The position numbers were made by a program, and so were the translations under genes. A model generated the notes under the pieces. That model saw only the letters and a program-made list of their open reading frames with translations. It did not search any database and was not told the DNA's origin. Shown one piece after another: positions 36,406-48,607 of a DNA stretch of 64,000 nt. Each line of letters starts with the position of its first letter. Position 1 is the stretch's first letter. The stretch is taken from the NCBI GenBank assembly GCA_021432635.1, contig MU270084.1, positions 248,001 to 312,000 on the forward strand, read 5' to 3'. This DNA is from Thozetella sp. PMI_491 (Eukaryota > Ascomycota > Sordariomycetes > Chaetosphaeriales > Chaetosphaeriaceae).

Positions 36406-37382
36406 TCACTTTTTCGCTTGTACTTTGCGGATGATAACCTTTCCGTCGTCGAGCTCCCAGCCGACGCCGTAGCCCGCCTGGAGTTCCGGCCACTTGGAGA
36501 GCGTAGACGTCTCGAGGAACTCCTGCGACACCGAAAGGTAGGCGCGGCCGAAGGCCTTGAGGGTGTGGGCCTTGAGCTGGCGCTCGCCAAACTCCATGAT
36601 CTTGGTCTTGTGCCCGTCCACGCTGAGCTTAACCTGCCGCCACAGCACCCAGTTGTCGGTGGCCAGGGCCCGCAGGACCGCGTCCACCTTGGGGTCCCGC
36701 AGGTGGTGGCGGTTGCGCAGCGCGTACGCCTCGGCCAGGTCGCCGCGCCGGCACGCCGTGTCCAGGACGAGGTAGCCGACGATCTCCTGCAGCTCGACAC
36801 TGGTGAGCCCGTGCGTGGGGTGGATGGAGTGCAGGAGGTAGAGCAGCGCGGCGTGGTAGGTCTCGTAGGACGCCGCCAGGATGCCCAGGCGTATGTTGAA
36901 GAGGTAGACCTGGCAGGCGAAGTCGTCCTTGCGCTTGGATGCTACGATGCCTTCCCGCAGCCTGCGGAGCGCGTCGAGGATGTGGGCGAGCTCTGTCGAC
37001 TTGCCCGAGGGCGTAGCGGTTTTGGCCGGCGCAGCGGACGTGGCGGGCGGTTCTCGCCCCTGGGGCCGCTCCGTCAGAGTCAGAGCGAGGAATTGCTTCT
37101 GCAGCGCATCCCGGTCGCCCGCCTCGGTACAAAATGCGAGATAACGGTCGGCAATTCGAGAGTAATAGGCCTCCTGTATCTTGGGAGACAGGAGTCTGGC
37201 AAGATCGCGCGTGTCAGCCAGGGGGGTGCAAGAAGAGGGGGAGGGGTCGCCTGGTCGGGCCTCGGCTTGTCGCACCGTTTGTCTCCCTTGGACGGCAGAC
37301 CGTACTCCTCCAGAGGGTCAACGCTGACGGGCTTCAGTCGCGACGTCTGACCCGAAGGGCCTCGGCCAGCCTTTCTCTGCAT
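36406..37382 (-). CDS. CSN8/PSMD8/eIF3K-domain (PCI-like) protein
   Basis: Two exons, 37382-37276 and 37195-36406, separated by an 80-nt intron (GTGCGA...GCCAG), encode 298 aa. The splice joins 'GLPSKGDKR' to 'LLSPKIQEAYYSRIADRYLAF', a reading that the unspliced frame cannot give. The rest is mostly helical: 'FACQVYLFNIRLGILAASYETYHAALLYLLHSIHP' (about 140-175) and a winged-helix-like end 'WPELQAGYGVGWELDDGKVIIRK'. This recalls the CSN8/PSD8/EIF3K family, whose members are subunits of the COP9 signalosome, proteasome lid and eIF3. I believe this is the fungal hypothetical subgroup rather than a named subunit. The function is not known. Confidence 0.8.
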
Positions 37383-38375
37383 ATTCTGTTTGGGCTGGCT
37401 GGCGGCTTCGCAGCCACGACGGTTGTGTCGCGGGAGAAAGCACACACGCCCAGGGCGAATAACGAATAACGCAGGGAGGGTAGCCGCACCCAAACCCCGC
37501 GTTATCGCTTATCAGCCCGGGCCTAGCTAGCTTGTCTCTCGCGCCGCCTGCCGCCTAGAACGGAGGTCGATGGAAGCTCCGTCATTGTGTGATTGAGATC
37601 CCCACGACACCCTTCGCCAAATGAAGCTACCTCTCCTGAGACATGTCATAGATTTGTATCGCTTGATTGAGAACCTGCTTGTCCCCCGTTTCTTTGTGAG
37701 TCCGGAACTGCCAAGGTAGGGGCTACCCGTGGCGTCTCGGCGACTTATTAGTAGCCATGTGTTTTTGTGTGAAAGGGTCAGTCAGGTTGGTAGATAAATA
37801 GAGACGTCTCGCCGGTTGCAATTAATATTATAAGCGGGCTATATGGGACACCCCGAATCGGCTGGAGAGAACCAACTGGCCCAGATCGTGTCCCATGGCG
37901 AAAGACAGCGCTGTAGTAGCCGCCTCTGAACGTACAGGTGGCAGGTGGCTCGTGAGAACTCCCTCCTATACTTGATCCGTACTATCAAGTATGGTATGGT
38001 ATGTAGGTACAGTACCTACTTACCCGCTCACTGACATTTGCAGGTCAGTCCAGTCCAGGCGGCGTGGGAATGAGATGAGGTGCCGGCATTACCCCATTGC
38101 CCCGGACACAGCGTTTCGCCGGGGGGAATTGCAGAGGCTAAGGCAGCCTCGGCGCCTAAGAAGCCCACTTGGGGGAAGGTGTGGGGGTGGGGTTGATGCT
38201 CCTCCTCGCCGGCTTGTTCCCTTCGGGGTCTTGATACCTCGGCTTCGAACGTCCGGGCCGGGGTCCAAGGTCGGGGCTGCACCTCCAGAAGGCTGCCCCC
38301 ATTTAGTTCGCCGGTCCTGCTATACCTCCCCCGCACGCCTGCTTGCGCAGCATCACACCTCGGAGACAAGGAATC
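37383..38375. other. Divergent intergenic region with a 17-bp palindrome
   Basis: These 993 bp lie between two start codons pointing apart. A perfect inverted repeat gtaggtac-a-gtacctac is at 38003-38019, about 360 bp before the SDR start. No gene is seen. Confidence 0.55.
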
Positions 38376-39314
38376 ATGGCGGACAGAATAGGGCAAATCG
38401 CCAACCATCTCAACTACCCGAAGGGCCTCCTGGCCGGCCAGGTCGCCATCATCACCGGGTCGGCCCAGGGCATCGGCGCCGAGGCTGCGCGCCTGTTCGC
38501 CAACGAGGGCGCAAAGGTCGTCGTCTCGGACATCGACGCCGAGAAGTCCCAGGCCATCGTCGACAAGATCAACGCGTCCGGCGGCAAGGCCATCGCCGTC
38601 CCTGGCGACTTGCTGAAGGACGACTACATCAAAGAGCTGATCAAGAAGGCTGCAGAGTTCGGCAACGGCAAGATCCACATCCTCGTCAACAATGCCGGCT
38701 TCACCTGGGACGCCGTCATCCACAAGGTGCGTGCCTCCCTCCCCTCCATGACCATGGTTCGCTCAGCGACCGCCCCGGTCCGTCTTACTAACCCTGCACA
38801 GATGACGGACAAGCAGTGGGACACCATCGTCAACCTCCACGGCACCGTCCCCTTCAAGCTCGTCCGGGAAGCCGCTCCGTACTTCCGCGTCAAGGACGGC
38901 GAGCCCCGCAATATCATCAACATCTCGTCCACCTCGGGCTTGCACGGAAACGCTGGCCAGATCAACTACGCCCTCGCTAAGGCCGGCGTGACAGGACTGA
39001 CCAAGACCATCGCCAAGGAGTGGGGCCCGGCGTTCGGCGTCCGGGCCAACACCATCGCCTTCGGCCACATCGAGACGCGCCTCACGGCCATCAAGGAGCT
39101 GGGCGGCTTCGTAACCGTCGACGGCCAGCAGGTGGCCCTCGGCATTCCCGAGAAGCAGAAGAACGCCGCCGGCCCCGGAGCCTTCGCCGACATCCCCCTG
39201 CGCAGGCCGGGGTCCGCGACGGAGGCGGCCAGCGCCGTCCTGGCCATCGCGTCGCCGTTGAGTTCCTATATTTCCGGCCAGACCATCAGCGTGACCGGCG
39301 GGAGGAACATTTAA
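38376..39314 (+). CDS. SDR-family 3-oxoacyl reductase-like protein
   Basis: Two exons, 38376-38726 and 38802-39314, separated by a 75-nt intron, encode 287 aa. The intron is a multiple of three and open in frame, so the unspliced frame reads through, but GTGCGT...CACAG borders and homology favour removal. The cofactor motif is 'ITGSAQGIGAEAARLF' (about 26-41), 'NNAGFTWDAVIHK' follows, then the catalytic Ser in 'INISSTSGLHGN' and YxxxK in 'INYALAKAGV'. These mark classical SDRs close to FabG/3-oxoacyl-ACP reductases. The upstream ATG at 38376 matches the Kozak-like context better than the earlier in-frame position. Substrate unknown; mitochondrial or cytosolic placement cannot be judged. Confidence 0.9.
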   Translation: MADRIGQIANHLNYPKGLLAGQVAIITGSAQGIGAEAARLFANEGAKVVVSDIDAEKSQAIVDKINASGGKAIAVPGDLLKDDYIKELIKKAAEFGNGKIHILVNNAGFTWDAVIHKVRASLPSMTMVRSATAPVRLTNPAQMTDKQWDTIVNLHGTVPFKLVREAAPYFRVKDGEPRNIINISSTSGLHGNAGQINYALAKAGVTGLTKTIAKEWGPAFGVRANTIAFGHIETRLTAIKELGGFVTVDGQQVALGIPEKQKNAAGPGAFADIPLRRPGSATEAASAVLAIASPLSSYISGQTISVTGGRNI

Positions 39315-39649
39315 GTCCAGGGCGATGGGAAACTGATACCTCCTGTTAGTATAGGATGTAAGCTCGGCGTAAATAAAATCCACTGATTAGCATCCTCGCA
39401 CTTATCGTATCTGATATCCTTGCTACCTTGACCGACCCTGAGATGCTAGGTCTATAATGACTTGTAACTCACTCATGATTCGAAATTGGGCTCTTTAGAA
39501 ATAGCGGAATATGTTTTAGGCGTGCTGAGCTTGTGGTATAGAGCGTAACGGGAACCGAGGCATGCTGCAATGGATATAAATAGTTTAAGTAATGAAACGA
39601 TACCCTGTTCGACGTGCCACTCTGGTAGTATTATCATCTAGTGGGTGTC

Positions 39650-40225
39650 CTTCATCTCCACGTCACCATCTTCGTCCTCAGTCTCCTCGTGACAATCCTC
39701 TCCGTCATCGTTTCCTCGCCGATATCCAGTTCATCCTTGCCCTCCTCGTCGTCATCGACTTCGTCACTCTCTCCATTGCTCTCTAGATATGATCCTCGAT
39801 CTTCGAGCGCGCTTTCTAGGTGATTTGAGATGGGTTAGTCTTGACCAGGGCGATGTACTCACCACTGCCTGTTCCTCCCGCGACTTCTTCCACCATGGGT
39901 GCACTGAATCACAACATTGGCGACCTGCAGATTTAGCCCTACTCTACCGGTGCCACGGCTGGCGAGGAGAATCCGTGCGCCGGAAGCTACACGGAATTCA
40001 TTCAGAACTCGATCACGCTTAGCCACGTGCAGATGTCCGTTATGAACGAAGCACAGCACCGTCTCATTGGTATTTCAGGAGGCGATTGAGAGTATACTCA
40101 GGAAGTAGACACTCTTGTCAACGATAATAAAGACATCATCTGGTGGCCCATCGTGGTGTTGATTTATTATGTCGACGATAGCATCCACACGGGCCAAACA
40201 CCAGTTCTCGTCCTCTTGAGATAAA
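39650..40225 (-). pseudogene. Relic of a SNF2-family helicase gene (3' end)
   Basis: On the minus strand the peptide 'RDRVLNEFRVASGARILLAS' followed by 'RGTGRVGLNLQVANVVIQC' matches helicase motifs IV-V of SNF2 ATPases (normally ILLxSxxxGxVGLNLTxAxxVI). Upstream in the same frame lies 'WCLARVDAIVDIINQHHDGP', then a stop codon and 'NTNETVLCFVHNG'. Just downstream, after a one-base frame change, 'PWWKKSREEQAV' matches the WWxxxxEEQA segment of motif VI. A possible intron (GTGAGT...CTAG) and an acidic tail (about 39650-39790) follow. Only the C-terminal lobe is present; the N-terminal ATPase lobe is missing. At least one stop and one frame change make it inactive. Confidence 0.75.
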
Positions 40226-40312
40226 CACGCAACCTACAATCCAACCCCTGTATAATTGTTTGCTTGGTATAATAACAGAGGCCGGCCAGGCATGAGAGCT
40301 TTGTGGGCCTAT

Positions 40313-40345
40313 TTGGCCCCTTCTTGGCCCCTTCTTGGCCCTTTT
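40313..40345. repeat. Three tandem 11-bp units (ttggccccttc)
   Basis: Two identical 11-bp units are followed by a third with two changes, in the AT-rich island just beyond the helicase relic. Confidence 0.75.
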
Positions 40346-41670
40346 GGCTCCCCGCTGGCCCTGTGAATTCCCCTGTATCCAGGTCAAATACTTTTCTTAC
40401 GAAGACAGTGTCCTTTTAATTCCTACGTTAAAAAAATAAACAGGGGCTGTATTGTAGTAAGTTGCTACTATCCCTATGAAGACATGATATCTCCTTACAA
40501 CGCCCTCGACACGGCTGCTCTTACGATCAGAGTAGAGCTTCTCAGGCTGATCTTGAGTAAAGGATTGTGCCTGGATGAAGTAAAACCGCTACATAGTATG
40601 GTACAAAAAACCACAATTCACGACCTCTCCATCATCAAACCTAGAACTAAGTTCTGCAGACACGAAGAGTCGTTGGAGTATATCAAAGGCTCGATCCTCT
40701 CCCTACTGAAAAAGGTGCCCAGGAACGAGATAGGCGAAAGAAACAAGAGCAACAAAGGCGGAGTCTTAATGAAGCTCTCAAATACATTCTAAAAAATAAA
40801 TAAACGATCGGTGGAGTAAAGGAGATTCAGCCCATCGACAATGCTAGCAACAGTAGTGACCACGTAAATATTTTAGTTTAGAGCAGGTAAGGGTGCTTAT
40901 TCTAGGTAGAGCATAACGCACTAAACGAAGGGGCTAAGGGGGTTAGGCAAGAGAGAAAACCGGGAAGTTAGACGGCTACACAAAGGCTATAGTATTCATT
41001 TCTTTAAATTCATACGAAGTCTACTAGTGCTCTATTACTGTTTAGGTAATTCGTATATAGTAAACACCAAGCCGAGTTTCTAGTCTTTTCTTGTTACTTC
41101 AGCACTTGAGAACTTAGAGGAAGAAACAAAGGGTCTTCTATGCTCGTCGCCGGAAACTCGAAGGCATATCGCCACCGAGAATAAGCCAGAAACGGCTTAA
41201 AGAGGCCGAATGCCCCGCCGGCTGTGCTACTCCTTTTTGTTAACGTCAACCTGTATGTAGGTAATCACAGCGCTAGCAGTAGTTACTACTGTCTTGGCTC
41301 CATTATGCCCTACTCTAGAAATATTTCTATATATCAATACGTGGATGCTTAACCTGAACTTGACAGTTGACGTAGCCACGTGTAAATGGGATGCTCCGAA
41401 CAGCACTGCAACACTGGGTTTTCACCGAATTTCGTGTCATTGTGCTGGCGTGAATGGGAATCATTGTATTTTCTACGCTACACCCAGGTGCGGTAGACCA
41501 TTATCTGTTTTAAAATAAACGCCGTACAGCCCGTTACCCAGCGCCGCTAAATGGTATACAACACATCAGCGTGTCTGCCCTTCATTATGCTTTCGTACCG
41601 AGCCCGGGCACCTGGGGGTAGCCATATTGTCTCGTCCCCATGCTTTTCATTTCTCTTGCCCACGTCAACC

Positions 41671-42526
<856 letters not shown>

Positions 42527-42986
42527 CTCGAAAGAGTCGCTGGAGTATTAAAACCGAAAGCTAAGTCAAGGAGAGTCGAGAATCGAGAAAAGGCAGAAGG
42601 AGGCCGAAGAAGAACGCGGTGAGGTTGAGATTGGTCAAAGGAGTGGCTAGAAGTCGGGGCGCGGCTGGAGCTCTGTCTAGTCGCGAAGATCGCGGTGGCC
42701 TCTTCGCGAGCTCTCAAGCCAAATTGCATGACTAAGCTAATTCTTTTGTGGGGCTACTTGCCCCTGAAGTCAAGAGTACGCACGGTCCACTGCCCCTGAA
42801 TTGACATGGCCTTTTGGACCAGTTAGCAACGGCAGAGCAGAGAGACAGAGCCAATTGGTACTAAATACACTTCGGTTTCCGCCTTGGAGCTATTCAACCA
42901 GAGTAGGACAAAAAGTAAATTTCTCATGTTGCTGTTACTATTTACATGCTTACGTGTTTTACGTACGTTACAATCTATATTTCTGA
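42527..42986. other. Intergenic region between tandem minus-strand genes
   Basis: A 460-bp interval holds the DPM1 promoter and ENA ATPase 3' UTR. No other gene is recognised. Confidence 0.5.
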
Positions 42987-45900
42987 TCAGGCTGCGCTGT
43001 CGCCCCCAGACGTCAGCGTCCGCCCCTTCGAGTCCGTCCTTCCCCAGCTGCGGAAGCTCCGAATGGTCATGGAGAAGCTCATGCGCTTGCCTTCCTCGCT
43101 CCCCTGGTACCACATGCTGTCTACCGCCCGGTGGTCCTCTAGGATCTGGAAGGACCGTTTGACGAACTTCCAGGCCTCGACGCCTGCGACGTAGAATAGG
43201 GTCATAGCTACGACGATTCCCCATTCCCAACTGATGCCGGTGTGTTTGAAGACGTCCTGGTTCAGCACCGGGATATATACGACGGGGAAGACGCTCACGC
43301 CGCCAATCAAAACGGCCCAGAAGAGGAATCGATTCTCGTACAGATCCTTGAACAGCGGGAATTTGCTTGAGTCGCGCTCGTTCAGCCGGAACATGCTCCG
43401 CCGGATGCTCTTGAACTCCCAGGCGCTCACCAGAATGAGCCATGTGAGCTCCGCGAAGACAGCAGCACGGGCACGGAAGACTGGCCGACAGCTCTCCGAG
43501 AAGTTCTTGTTGCAGTCAATACCGAGCTCACCGCCGAATCGACCGTAGATGACGATGATGAATGTCATGAGAGTGCAAACGCCCATCTAGAGTTACGTCA
43601 GCTCTGGGCCCATGGAAAAGGTAATTTGGGGGCTCACATACCAGGATGCCATAGACAACCATGTCAGCGAGGATCTGCTTGCTAAAGACGCCGCGCCGCT
43701 TGTCATTCGGTGGCCGGCGCATGACGTCCAAGCTAGCCTTCTCGCGGCCAAGACCGAAGGCGGGGAACGATGAGGTGATCATGTTGATCCAGAGGATCTG
43801 GATTGGGGAGATGGGGAACACGGAAAATCCGGACTGATCGCGGAAGCCAAGGCCAGCGATGAGCAGGATCACCTCACCAACGTTGCTGCTGAGGAGGTGC
43901 AGGATGAACTTTTGGATATTGTCAAACATGCGCCTACCCTCGCGGATAGCCGCCACAATACTGTTGAACTTGTCGTCGCTGAGAACGATGGTGGCTGCGG
44001 ATTTAGCGACATCGCTACCGCTGCCCATGGCGATGCCCACGTCGGCCCGGCTTAGCGACGGCGCGTCATTAACACCATCCCCGGTCATGGCCATGAAGGC
44101 GTTACGGCGGCGCAGTGCTTCAATCATGCGCGTCTTGGTCTCGGGAGCGCAGCGGGCGATAACGAGCGGTAGCTCATCCATGGCGTCGATCTCGGCGTCC
44201 GACAGCTTGTCGAAGTCGGTCGCCTTCTGCACGCACGAGTTCGCCACCCCGGCCGGCAGCACCGACAGGTCGTGTGGGATGATGCCGACCTCTCGCGCGA
44301 TGGCCCGCGCCGTCTCCGGGTGGTCACCGGTGAGCATGTGAACCTTGATGCCAGCGCTGGAGCACTCTTGTATGGCTGGCGTCGTCTCGCGCCGCGGAGG
44401 GTCGTAGATACCGGCCAAGCCAAGGAGGACGAGGTCCTTCTCGACGCTCGCGCGCACCGCATCCTCCCCGCCGGCCGGTCCCTTCTCCGGCGACGAAGGG
44501 GCGGCGCTGAACTTGCCGTCCCACACTCGGTAGGCTATAGCCAAGACGCGCTGTCCGTGGGAGGCCAAGGCGCTCATCTGTGCAAGGACTTTCTCCTTCA
44601 GCTCGTCCGAGATGGGCTCCTGCGCATCTCCAGTCCCGACGTGCGAGCAGAGGTCAAGAACCCGCTCCACCGCACCTTTGGCGAACACGACGCTGTTTTG
44701 CGGGTCCAAGCCAGAGTCATTATCCGCCGGAGCGTCGTAGACTACTGACATGCGCTTGATGGAGCTGTCGAAAGGAAACTCGGCAACTTGGTTCCATCCG
44801 GCGGAGGCGAGCTTCTTCTTACCCAGCGCAAAGCGGTGGGCGAACACCTGGAGCGCAATCTCGGTCGGCTCGCCAGTGGTCTGCCACGCCTGGTCGTTTT
44901 CGTCATACCGCACCGTGGCTAGATTGCAGAGGGCGGCCGACAGGAGGAACAAACGGAGCTCAGGTGTCACCTCAGCCTGTGGCTCTTCGGCGGCCTTCTT
45001 GTTGCGGACTCCCTTCTCCTCTGGGATGTCAAATTTGATGGCTTGCGTGGTCCTCTCCTGGTCGTAGTCTCTCTTCTCGCTCTCTTCTCGCTGGCTGCCC
45101 TCGGCATACGTGACCGTGCCGACGGTCGGATCATTGGGATCCATCGAGTCTCGGACTGTGTAGACGGTCGACCTGGGAAGCCAGGCCTTCTTCACAATCA
45201 TGGCGCCCTGTGTGAGGGTACCGGTTTTGTCAGAGCAGATGTTGGTAACGCCCCCTAGGGCCTCTAGCGCAGAAAGATCGCTGTTTTAGGGACAACATTA
45301 GCACATGGACGTGGCTAGCTACACGGGATATGGGCAGGAGGTTTCTTACCGGACCACTACGTTGGCCTTTCTCATGACGGTAGTTGCCACCACCATGGTG
45401 ATGGTCAAGACGGCAACCAGCGACTCGGGGATGATCGCAATACCCGTGGAGATAGCATAGATGATGACCTCGTTAGAGACATCGAAGTGGTTGCAAGCGA
45501 ACACGACGACCGCTAGGATCAGGGCACAAAAGAACAGGAAGTAGGCCAGCTTAGAGAGCTTTATCTGCAGCGGCGTCCCCTCGGTCAGGCCCAGGAACTT
45601 ACCGAAGAAGTCGTAGGCGCGGCGCGTAGCACCGATAATTGGCTGACGCTTTCCGTACTTCTTCCAGTTCATGGACCGCCCGGCCTTGCGCTCCTTCTTG
45701 GTCGTCGACGCCGCAATCTTGCCGACCTCAGTGGCCATGCCCGTCGCAATCACAATCCCGCGACCGCGGCCCTTGCGCACGATGGTGGTTGAGTGGGCAA
45801 TATTTACACGGTCGCCGATACCCACCTCGTCGGCGGACTCGGCAACCTTGTCGGTCCCTGGGACCAGGATGTTATTCTCAGTCGACTTTTCAACCGGCGC

Positions 45901-46479
45901 AGCCTCTCCAGTGAGGGACTGCTCGTCGCAGGCTAGGTTCATGGCCTCGAATAAACGGAGGTCCGCCGGGATCGTGTCACCCATCTTGAGCATGATGATG
46001 TCGCCGGGCACTACCTCGGCGTTCGGGATGACGACCATCTTTCCATCGCGGACCACACTGGCGCTGGGCGAAGAGAGCGCGCGCAGGGCATCCATCTTCT
46101 TCTCAGCACCGTATTCTTGGAAGAAGCCGATCGACACGTTCAGGACGATGACGACAGCCAAGACGGTGCCTTCAATGTAGTCCTTTACGCCAAACGAGAC
46201 GGCCATGGCGAAGAAGAGAACCTATCGAGTTAGTCGCTGCCGAGGAGCAAAGGGCTGGGGGGTAGGGCTGCGTACCAAAATCATGGCATTGAATAGCTGC
46301 CGGATGAAGATGGTGTGCCATGATATGGCACCAGCCACCTGGAGCTCATTGGAAGGGTATTTCTGGGACAGCTGCGCGACCTGCGCGGACGACAAGCCTT
46401 TATCCAGGTGAGTCTCGAGTATGTCTGCGACCTCCTGGGAGGGCAAGAGGAAAGGGTGCTTGGGGAACGTGGCAGCCAT
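42987..46479 (-). CDS. ENA-type (type IID) P-type Na+/K+ efflux ATPase
   Basis: Four exons (46479-46276, 46221-45350, 45280-43642, 43586-42987) encode 1104 aa. The cation-ATPase N-domain opens with 'HPFLLPSQEVADILETHLDKGLS'. Actuator-domain 'SLTGEAAPVEK', the membrane motif 'IPESLVAV', the phosphorylation site 'CSDKTGTLTQ' (Asp376), the 'TGDGVNDAPSL' hinge and a C-terminal block of membrane helices follow in order. Length and motif variants agree with fungal ENA pumps, which expel sodium, lithium or potassium across the plasma membrane, rather than with Ca2+ pumps of the SERCA or PMR1 type. ENA genes in other fungi are induced by salt and alkaline pH and often need calcineurin-Crz1. The ion specificity cannot be read from the sequence. 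Confidence 0.93.
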
Positions 46480-48607
46480 AGAGGTGGTGACGAGATAGGG
46501 AAGCTTCCTTCATTGGCGATGGGCCTAGAGGAGATCAAGCTGGCCTCTGAGAGAGTCCAGTGTGGGGGTGGACTAGGAAAGTGAAGATTGGGTCTCTGTA
46601 GAACCTCTACGGAGTGGACAGCAATGTTGTGTATGTAGGAGACATGCGAACCACGGAGGAGAGCGTGCCACGGCTAGGCCGGGGTCCGGGTTTCTTTATG
46701 TACACATGGCCGCCTCATCCGGCGCCCGGCTGCCCTTGCAGAGCCGAGAAGAGGAGGCGGTAGACAGGCGATAAGCAATCACATCATCCTGTACGGGCGC
46801 CAAGCAGACCAAGAAGACCAAGAACTCTATCCTTGGCGATGCCATAGACGACAAAGAGGCAGACACAACCACGCCACCGAGAGTGACCCAAGCGGACTCC
46901 CAGAGGCTTGTCGAACCCTATCCCAAGCCTTCTAGCGCATCTTGGGTACATCTTGGACGTGTCGTAGGCCCCTCTTGGGTCGCAATGAAAACAACTCCAA
47001 GGCCGTTGGTCCCCATCGACAGCCCACCGCGAGCCCACCGCAAGGCCGGCCAAGAGGCTCGGCAAGCGTCTTGGGCTTCGTCATCTTGTCACCACTCGGC
47101 CGCCTAGGAGTCTTGGGCCTCTTGGCGGCGTCTTGTCCCTACCGCACCCGGTGGCTCGGAACGGGGGAACGAGTCGCGCAGCCGGAACCGGCGCGGCCGC
47201 CATTGGCCGAAGTGTGAGTCACGTGGCAAATCTCGTGCTCTAAAGGCTCGGCCTTCCCTTGGCTTGCCACGCTTGCCTGGCGAGCCTGGGCAAAATGGGG
47301 AGGCTGGTCCGTGCACATACTCATGGTTGTCGGGGAAAACGGCCGGTCATGATTGGCTGGGGTCCTTCCGAGTTTGGGGTCGTGGTTTGTGGGGTCAGGC
47401 TGGAAAAGCAAATCGAGGCGTGGCTTCCCCCAGAGCACGCAAGACATACCGGAGCAAGCCACCGGCTCTGCCCCCCCACACCGTGATCGGGCGACCCCAA
47501 ACTTGCAGTCCCGCAAGTTTTTCTCCTGACATGATCGCATCGAGCAGCACACTGGCAATCTAGCGAAGCCAGGAGTGAGTTTGTGCACCTCGAGACGAAG
47601 CCTGGGTGAGATGAGGCCAGTGGCCTGGACAGCGTGGAAAGCAGGCGACGGAATCTTTGGGGCGTACCGCTTCTCCCCCCCCGGTCGTCTACCCCCCGGT
47701 TTCCCACCCTTCCCTCTTCTGCGATGCGCTGCGGGAATATGGCTTGCATTGCTTGACTTTAATCAAAATTGGGGTTCTAACCTGCAGCTCTCGCGTCCCA
47801 GCCGTGGCCTTCCAAATAGCAGCCGCTCTTCAGGCCGGTCCGCCAGGAAGAAATCGAGCAAATGGGAGAGCTGGGAGCTCACCCTCAGAGGCGTCGAACC
47901 ATACCCGAATAGAAGCGGGGTGGACCAGCTGCGCAGCCCGAGGGGGGGATTGGTCTGCCGGCGCCGCCTTTCCTGATGCGTCGCATGTCACCCCCAAGCG
48001 GCCCGTAGGTGAGGGGATACCCGGAGGGCCGCCCTGCCCCCCTCCCCAATGTTTCTGCGAAGCTAAGGTAGGGAAGAGAGGAGAGGGAAAGGGCAGTAGA
48101 GGAAGCGGCCGGCAGGTCGGTCGGTGGAGGCGAGGTACAAGCAGGAGACAGCGTCAACACCACGTCCGACGAGGTACCGACCGCCCGCCTTCCCCTTCTT
48201 CGACCCGCGACCCGCTTCCCACGCTGTCTCTCCGCTGCATCCCCTCCTCCTGATTCGTTCGTGCGCCCGCACGATCGAAGTGTACGATGGATGCTCGTCC
48301 CAACCTCTTTGCTCACCTGTAGTCTTCCCGCTTTTCCCAACTACACCTCACACCCCTTCCCGCCACCGACCACGGCCTATAGCTCTAGTCAACCGCCTTG
48401 TTTCCCCCTCCACCCCCCTTTCTCCCCTTCCCCATCTCCCATCCCCATCCCCCCCCAAAACCAGCTCGTGCCATCGACTCGGCCCCCGTCGCTGGACTCC
48501 CGAGAGCTCGACGTCCTCGGCGTCCCTCCTGCTTGCGCGCGGTTTTGAGCTGTCTTCGGTAGTTCTCTGCTGTCGCCCGAACCACCGGCCGTTACGTCAT
48601 CACAACT
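46480..48607. other. Divergent intergenic region
   Basis: These 2.1 kb lie between the ENA ATPase and repeat-protein start codons. Two 7-of-8 matches to the Crz1 element GNGGC(T/G)CA are seen at 47054-47061 and 47151-47158 (both GNGGCTCG). A pyrimidine-rich leader runs from about 48300 to 48470. No gene is recognised. Confidence 0.55.

Larger units (their letters stand above)
39315..41670. other. AT-rich island with decayed sequence
   Basis: This 2.35-kb stretch is clearly richer in A and T than the rest of the window and lacks any intact known gene. It contains the SNF2 helicase relic (39650-40225), an 11-bp tandem repeat (40313-40345) and an unassigned 102-codon frame (40484-40792, +) with no family resemblance. 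The composition fits old repeat-induced point mutation or relaxed constraint. Confidence 0.6.

Noticed and set aside
40484-40792. 102-codon plus-strand frame in the AT-rich island
   Set aside because: No family resemblance and no splice or promoter context; not called as a gene.
40442-41532. Possible terminal inverted repeats (ggggctgta / tacagccc)
   Set aside because: Only eight or nine bases match, the similarity does not extend inward, and there is no transposase or clear target duplication.
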